DNA of 9,450 nt from an uncultured Erysipelotrichaceae bacterium. GTDB lineage: Bacteria; Bacillota_I; Bacilli_A; Erysipelotrichales; Coprobacillaceae. Location of the stretch: contig ONFH01000319.1 in NCBI GenBank assembly GCA_900317015.1, forward strand, positions 1-9,450, in the 5' to 3' direction. Position 1 is the first letter of the stretch. Every line of letters begins with the position of its first letter. This document shows, piece by piece, positions 5,083 to 9,450 of this stretch. Below the pieces are notes generated by a model that was given only the letters and a program-made list of their open reading frames with translations, did not search any database and was not told where the DNA came from. Both the position numbers and the translations under genes were made by a program.

Positions 5083-7305
5083 ATGAAGAAAGTAATAAGT
5101 ATGATGGTATGTCTTATGATGATGTTTTCCTTAAACATATCAAATGTTCATGGTGAGACGGTGTATGAATCCGATTATGAGCAAGCAAGAATAGGGAATG
5201 TGATGCTTAGATTGAGTGGTCACCGTAGCACATTAGGGAATGTTGAGTGTTTAAAACAACTCAATTTGATGCGTTATCGTGCTTGTCGCAATCAGGAAGT
5301 GAATCCGGATGATAAAAATAAAGAGAAGACACTTTCCCTAATTACAGATTATGGTAATAATCCTACAGATGAGCAATTATCGAAAAGTAATGGGGATTAT
5401 GTGCCTTTGAAGTGGAGTAATGAACTTGAAAGGATTGCAGAAATCAGAAGCGTAGAAGCATCAATCTGTTATGGTCATAAAAGACCTAACTCAGTAAGCT
5501 ATGGTTATGAAGGGGAGAGAAATGTTCTAGTGAATGGAAAAGGTGATTGGGCTTTTGCAGAAAACTTGGTAGATACAGATGAGATGCAAAGTGGTATTGA
5601 TTCTTGGTATAGTGAGAGAAGTGCCTATCTTAAAAATCCTAAGACTGACGAAAATACAGTTGGGCATTATGAAAATATGATAGCTCCTTCTAATGAATAC
5701 ATTGCTTTATCTACATTTGAAGCGAAGGATTTAGATGGTAAAAAAGTAGCCTGTACAGTTTTTGAAGGTGGTAATAGTTCAGATCTTAAATATTTTAACG
5801 GTAATGATTGTAGTTATACTGAAGAGCCTAGAAACTTGAATGAAGATTGCGCACAAAAAGTAGAAGTTGCTTTATCAAATTGCAAGCTAACTTTACATGT
5901 CGATGATACGATCCATCCAAAAAAGACAAGTCAGGCACAAATCTATGCAGAGTATAGCTGTCCTTTTGATGGCATTAAAACAAAATGGCCGGTCGTTTCT
6001 CGTGTACTATGGTCTTCTACAGATCAGAATGTCTTTAAAGTGGATACAAAAGGAAATGTAACTGCTGGAGGGAATGTTGGAGATGCTGAATTACAGGCTT
6101 TAGTAAATAACAAGCTATTATCAAAATCGATTCAAGTTGGTCATACCTGGGTTCATGATGAGAAACATACGGATTCTGAAGCCACTTGTGTCTCAGAAGG
6201 TAGAAAATATTTTAAATGCAGTGTTTGCGGAGCCGGAAGACTAGAAATTACAACAGCTGATCCTAATGCTCATGGGGAAACCGAATTAAAAAATGTAAAA
6301 GAAGCTACATGTACCGAAGATGGTTATACAGGAGATTCAGTATGTACTTTGTGTGGAAAGGTCGTTAAGTCTGGCACAGTGGTTCCAGCTCTTGGTCATC
6401 AGTGGGTCAAAGATCCTACAGGAAACAAGTATGTTTGCAGCCGTTGTGGTGCAGTGAAAAGTGATACATCTACAACGGATGATTCTTCTAAAACTGATCC
6501 AAATTCAAAAAACACGGATACGACTGATCCAAGCAATCAAAAGAATACAACTGATGCAAATGATTCTACAAACACATCTAATTCAGATCATCAGGATGAA
6601 AATACTGAAGACACTTCTTCAATAACTGATGATTCAACAAATCGTGGGAATGGTCATCATCAAAACGATACATCGGCACATACACATTCGTACAAATGGA
6701 TCGTTGATCAGCAGGGTAACTCTTTACAGGAATGTGCAATCTGTGGAAAGAAAGTCTATCCACAGGTAGCTTCTTTATTGAATTTAACATTAAAAGCATC
6801 ATCAAATAAGATGAATATCAGCTTTAAGAAAGTGAATGGAGCTTCTCAATATACACTTTATCGTGCCATCAATGGAACAAAGTTTAAGAAATATAAAACT
6901 CTTAAAACAAACCGTTTTACTGATCGTAAGTTAAAGAAACATACGATCTATGGCTATATGGTTATGGCAAATGATGGTAAGAAAACAAAGAGCTTGAAAT
7001 GTTATAGCGTAACGGGAAACAGTAAAGGCAAACAAGCGAATGTAAGAAATCTTACAACAAGCAAAACAGTAAAGATCAAAGCCGGTCAGAAGAAAAAACT
7101 GAAAGTAAAGATCTCTTATTATGGGAACAAGAAGAAGCCTTTAAATAAGCAATTTGGTGGCACTTTACGTTATGCAACAAATATGCCAGCAATTGTTAAA
7201 GTAGATAAAAATGGAACTGTGACTGGTATAAGAAAAGGTCATGCAATGATTTATGTCTATGGACAAAATGGTTTTTATAAAAGTGTAAAGATTACGGTTG
7301 CTTAA
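5083..7305 (+). CDS. Secreted multidomain protein with CAP (SCP-like) domain, Ig-like, CxxC and Fn3-like modules
   Basis: From ATG 5083 the product has 740 residues; in-frame ATGs at 5074 and 5014 exist, but only 5083 puts a lysine-led signal peptide first, with AAAGGG (5068-5073) at good spacing. Residues 1-24 are a signal peptide ending NVHG. Residues 57-230 form a CAP/SCP-like domain, with His131 (CYGHKRP), Glu160 (AFAENL), Trp175 and His195 (GHYENMIAP) at the places of the CAP cleft. A Big2-like Ig domain follows (about 262-352), then three His/Cys modules with CSVC (379-382), CTLC (421-424) and CSRC (452-455). A Ser/Thr/Asp/Asn linker (461-530), a fourth module (CAIC, 551-554), an Fn3-like domain (about 564-645) and a second Big2-like domain to the end complete it. 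There is no LPXTG motif or C-terminal membrane anchor. Its role is unknown; CAP proteins bind lipids, peptides or wall components. Confidence 0.85.
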   Translation: MKKVISMMVCLMMMFSLNISNVHGETVYESDYEQARIGNVMLRLSGHRSTLGNVECLKQLNLMRYRACRNQEVNPDDKNKEKTLSLITDYGNNPTDEQLSKSNGDYVPLKWSNELERIAEIRSVEASICYGHKRPNSVSYGYEGERNVLVNGKGDWAFAENLVDTDEMQSGIDSWYSERSAYLKNPKTDENTVGHYENMIAPSNEYIALSTFEAKDLDGKKVACTVFEGGNSSDLKYFNGNDCSYTEEPRNLNEDCAQKVEVALSNCKLTLHVDDTIHPKKTSQAQIYAEYSCPFDGIKTKWPVVSRVLWSSTDQNVFKVDTKGNVTAGGNVGDAELQALVNNKLLSKSIQVGHTWVHDEKHTDSEATCVSEGRKYFKCSVCGAGRLEITTADPNAHGETELKNVKEATCTEDGYTGDSVCTLCGKVVKSGTVVPALGHQWVKDPTGNKYVCSRCGAVKSDTSTTDDSSKTDPNSKNTDTTDPSNQKNTTDANDSTNTSNSDHQDENTEDTSSITDDSTNRGNGHHQNDTSAHTHSYKWIVDQQGNSLQECAICGKKVYPQVASLLNLTLKASSNKMNISFKKVNGASQYTLYRAINGTKFKKYKTLKTNRFTDRKLKKHTIYGYMVMANDGKKTKSLKCYSVTGNSKGKQANVRNLTTSKTVKIKAGQKKKLKVKISYYGNKKKPLNKQFGGTLRYATNMPAIVKVDKNGTVTGIRKGHAMIYVYGQNGFYKSVKITVA
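6142..6447 (+). repeat. Three tandem His/Cys zinc-ribbon-like modules in the CAP protein
   Basis: Residues 354-455 contain three copies of a pattern beginning with GH or H plus Trp or a glutamate stretch, an ATC...G.Y core in two copies, and a CxxCG knuckle (CSVCG, CTLCG, CSRCG). A fourth copy (HSYKW...CAICG) lies beyond the linker at 535-555. The copies have diverged in sequence. Similar modules occur in secreted proteins of gut Firmicutes; metal binding is inference. Confidence 0.6.
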
Positions 7306-7318
7306 GGAGGAAATGATG

Positions 7319-9172
7319 ATGAAGAAAATATTAAGCTATATATTGACTGCTCTATTAGTAATCAGTGTTATGATGCCATTTACTTTAACGTATGATGTTC
7401 ATGGTGAAGATGAAATCATTGCAAGTGGTAACTGTGGTGCACGTGATTCACACGGTGATTTTGGTGATAATGTTAAATATAAGGTAGTAAAAATTGATGA
7501 TTCTAATGAACGTTTGATTCTTGAAGGAACTGGTGATACTGCGGAATTCAATTCCAGATATAGTGGTTTATTATCAGCTGCTGGAATCCCATTAAATCAT
7601 ACTCCATGGTATCAGGAAAGGGAAAAGATTACGAGTGTCGAAGTAAAGAATGGTATAGACAAGTTAGACCAGGCTGTTTTATGTGATCTATCAAATGTCA
7701 AGGAAATAACGTTACCATCTTCAATAAAAGAGCTCGGAGGATATGTCTTTATGGGATGTGATCAATTGACGACTGTTCACTTAAATGAAGGTCTTCAAAA
7801 GATCAGCTATAATATATTTGGAAATACGAATGTGGAAGACATTTATTTGCCTAAGACCGTAGAGTTTATGGATGCAACGAACTTTAAAAAACTTGGCATG
7901 GATCATGTTACTTTTGAAGAGGGATCACCCTTTAGTATAAAAGACAAGATCGTCTATGCACAAAATGGTAAGGAAATTGTTTATGGAAAACCTCAATTTG
8001 AAGATGGAGCCTTTAATATACCTGATGGCATAGAGAAGATTGATGATTATGCCTTTATGGGAAATAATAGCATCAAACATGTTACATTTCCGGATACTTT
8101 AAAGGAGATTGGTGCTATGGCCTTTTACGAAGATCCGATAGAAGGGGAAGTTGTCATTCCTAATACAGTCACAAAATTAGGGTATTCAGCCTTTGTTAGG
8201 GCGAAGATAACATCAATAACAATTCCTGATTCAATCAAAGGCATTAACACTCTATGTGCAGAGTGCAAGAACTTAGTGAATGTAAAATTAAGCAAGAATT
8301 TGGAGGATATTGCTTCAGCTTTTGAAGGATGTTCATCACTTAAAGAAATTACCTTACCTGATTCATTGAAGGATATCAGTTTTTATGCTTTTGAGGGATC
8401 TGGTCTCACATCTATTATGATTCCTGATCAGGTGACTAATATTGGTAAATATGCTTTTGCAAACTGTTCACAGCTTAAAGAAGTCCATATGGGTAAATCA
8501 GTAACAGAAATAAATGATAAAGCTTTTTATAATTCAGCTCTTGAATCAATTGATCTTAAGGAAGGACTCTTAACAATTGGGAGTTATGCCTTTGATAAAT
8601 CAAATCTTAAAAACGTCAATGTCCCATCGACCGTGACAAGTGTTTCGCCAGATGCATTCCCAATTGATTGTGAAGTGACAAGAACAGCTTCACCAAGAAC
8701 AACGCACTTAGAAGATCAAACAAAGACCTCTGTTAAGAATGCGATTCAAGAAAATAAGACTTCTTCTCCGTCAGAAACTTTAACAAGCGAGAAGAAAGAA
8801 GTTGTCGGTATAGTTCTTCCAAAAGAAGAGTCTAAGACTACAAATACAGGTTCTATTAAAAATAGCCAAAAGAAAGACACAAAGGCCACGGGTTATCTTC
8901 CTTTGAAGTTAAAAATGAAAAAAATAGGACGATCACAAGTGAACTTATCTTATCAAAAGATAAAGAAAGCAAAAGCTTATGCAATCTATATGGCTAAAGG
9001 CAAAGGGGCTTACCAGTTTGTAAAGAAACAGAAGAAACGTACTTATAAAATGAAGCATCTTAAGAAAGGCCAATATCATTTCTACGTAGAAGCATATGAT
9101 TGCAGCAATAAGAAGATTGCAGTATCTAAGCGTAAGCTCATTTCAACTGGTAAGAAGATTAAGAAAAATTAA
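7319..9172 (+). CDS. Secreted BspA-like leucine-rich repeat protein with C-terminal Fn3-like domain
   Basis: The product has 617 residues from ATG 7319. The AAGGAGG site at 7304-7310 overlaps the stop of the previous gene and is 8 bases from this ATG; ATGs at 7313 and 7316 and a TTG at 7298 are too close to it or inside it. Residues 1-29 are a signal peptide ending DVHG. Residues 36-115 carry the N-terminal motif of BspA-type proteins (SGNCG, ILEGTGD, PWYQ, VEVKNGI). About 13 LRR_5 repeats of 22-23 residues follow (126-449), each like SLKEITLPDSLKDISFYAF. Residues 450-525 are a Ser/Thr/Lys/Glu linker, and 526-617 a very lysine-rich Fn3-like domain resembling that of the upstream CAP protein. 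No sortase motif or membrane anchor is present. Such proteins are often adhesins or matrix binders in host-associated bacteria; the ligand here is unknown. The 13-base gap puts it in one operon with the CAP gene. Confidence 0.88.
   Translation: MKKILSYILTALLVISVMMPFTLTYDVHGEDEIIASGNCGARDSHGDFGDNVKYKVVKIDDSNERLILEGTGDTAEFNSRYSGLLSAAGIPLNHTPWYQEREKITSVEVKNGIDKLDQAVLCDLSNVKEITLPSSIKELGGYVFMGCDQLTTVHLNEGLQKISYNIFGNTNVEDIYLPKTVEFMDATNFKKLGMDHVTFEEGSPFSIKDKIVYAQNGKEIVYGKPQFEDGAFNIPDGIEKIDDYAFMGNNSIKHVTFPDTLKEIGAMAFYEDPIEGEVVIPNTVTKLGYSAFVRAKITSITIPDSIKGINTLCAECKNLVNVKLSKNLEDIASAFEGCSSLKEITLPDSLKDISFYAFEGSGLTSIMIPDQVTNIGKYAFANCSQLKEVHMGKSVTEINDKAFYNSALESIDLKEGLLTIGSYAFDKSNLKNVNVPSTVTSVSPDAFPIDCEVTRTASPRTTHLEDQTKTSVKNAIQENKTSSPSETLTSEKKEVVGIVLPKEESKTTNTGSIKNSQKKDTKATGYLPLKLKMKKIGRSQVNLSYQKIKKAKAYAIYMAKGKGAYQFVKKQKKRTYKMKHLKKGQYHFYVEAYDCSNKKIAVSKRKLISTGKKIKKN
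7694..8665 (+). repeat. Array of about 13 BspA-type leucine-rich repeats
   Basis: At the protein level a 22-23 residue unit of the form L..I.IP..V..IG..AF..C is repeated through residues 126-449. The third and fourth units are irregular, with an island (GSPFSIKDKIVYAQNGKEIV, about 202-221) of the type often placed between LRR_5 blocks. The DNA copies have diverged and no identical long repeats are visible. Confidence 0.8.
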
Positions 9173-9173
9173 C

Positions 9174-9194
9174 AAATCATTTGTTTAATGATTT
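9174..9194 (+). other. AT-rich hairpin directly after the LRR gene
   Basis: AAATCATT (9174-9181) and AATGATTT (9187-9194) form a perfect 8-bp stem with a 5-base loop, followed by TTTTAC overlapping the stem end. It begins 2 bases after the stop codon. It may be a weak first terminator or a 3' stabilising structure before the main terminator. Confidence 0.45.
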
Positions 9195-9197
9195 TAC

Positions 9198-9237
9198 AAA
9201 AGGAGTCAACACAGCTTATTGTGCTGACCTCTTTTCT
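9198..9237 (+). terminator. Terminator of the surface-protein operon
   Basis: A 16-position stem (AAAAGGAGTCAACACA at 9198-9213 with TGTGCTGACCTCTTTT at 9220-9235) closes a 6-base loop. It contains one G-T pair and two A-C mismatches. The right arm ends in a T run continuing as TTTTCTT. Confidence 0.82.
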
Positions 9238-9450
9238 TATGTGCTTAGAAATCTCAAGTTCATCATGAATAGAGATGATTTTAGGATTTTGAAATTTATA
9301 AAAACCGGAAAATCAGAAATTACCATGATGGTATCAACAAGATATCAAGAGAAGGAATTATATACGAAATGTGTGAAAATATGTGATAAATGTCAAAAAG
9401 TCATCTGAACCTTAAATCAAGCTTAAACTATAGCAATAAAGCATAAATAT
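9238..9450. other. Intergenic end of the window, no convincing gene
   Basis: This AT-rich stretch holds one short frame on the plus strand (ATG 9265 to TGA 9406-9408, 47 codons) with no ribosome site. Its product ends CVKICDKCQKVI and matches nothing I recognise. I see no promoter, hairpin or RNA gene here. Confidence 0.4.

Noticed and set aside
6461..6600. Low-complexity Asp/Thr/Ser/Asn stretch as a possible DNA repeat or phase-variable tract
   Set aside because: The codons vary and no exact tandem unit or homopolymer tract is visible, so it is a protein linker rather than a slippage site.
6578..6805. Minus-strand frame opposite the linker of the CAP protein
   Set aside because: It is a shadow produced by the repetitive Asp/Thr/Asn codons of the linker.
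7298..7318. TTG at 7298 or ATGs at 7313/7316 as the start of the LRR protein
   Set aside because: TTG 7298 lies before the AAGGAGG site, and the first two ATGs are only 2 and 5 bases after it; ATG 7319 has 8-base spacing and begins a normal MKK signal peptide.
9181..9408. 75-codon plus-strand frame starting with TTG after the LRR gene
   Set aside because: Its first third is the operon terminator; the remaining 47 codons from ATG 9265 have no ribosome site and no recognisable family.

Overview
The window is AT-rich, low-GC Gram-positive (Firmicutes/Bacillota) chromosomal DNA. The SufS-SufU-SufB gene order, the Firmicutes-type SufB and SufU, strong AGGAGG-type ribosome binding sites, short T-tailed terminators and large BspA-like and CAP-domain secreted proteins all fit a gut or rumen anaerobe. 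An Erysipelotrichia relative is my best guess; that is inference and was not tested by any search.

Region 1 (1-2466, + strand) is the downstream end of an iron-sulfur cluster assembly operon: the last codons of sufS (cysteine desulfurase), sufU (zinc-dependent sulfur acceptor), sufB (scaffold) and a translationally overlapping 5-formyltetrahydrofolate cyclo-ligase gene that starts at TTG. A hairpin terminator overlaps the final stop codon. sufC and sufD are expected upstream, outside the window.

Region 2 (2467-3417) is a scarred intergenic stretch. On the minus strand a single reading frame of 186 codons (3033 down to 2473) is broken by four stop codons and looks like a decayed small membrane-protein gene of unknown family; its last 84 codons remain open with their own ribosome binding site. 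On the plus strand a possible 3' gene remnant (3141-3221) lies directly before a strong terminator (3223-3262), and a minus-oriented terminator (3286-3310) has no recognisable gene feeding it.

Region 3 (3418-5007, + strand) holds redox and iron-handling genes: two adjacent flavodoxin-fold genes, then a ferritin with a complete ferroxidase centre, its own good promoter (TTTACG-17-TATAAT) and a perfect-stem terminator. With the upstream SUF genes this makes an iron/redox neighbourhood, though the blocks are separate transcription units.

Region 4 (5024-9235, + strand) is a two-gene operon for large secreted surface proteins: a CAP/SCP-domain protein (740 aa) with bacterial Ig-like, CxxC zinc-ribbon-like and fibronectin-III-like modules, and a BspA-type leucine-rich-repeat protein (617 aa). 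Both have a signal peptide ending in VHGE and a lysine-rich Fn3-like domain near the C terminus; neither has an LPXTG anchor. Tandem hairpins end the unit. The last ~210 bases hold nothing convincing.

I see no mobile element, CRISPR array, tRNA or rRNA. No clearly new system is evident; the most interesting items are the decayed minus-strand locus, the paired surface proteins, and the possible operator over the ferritin promoter.
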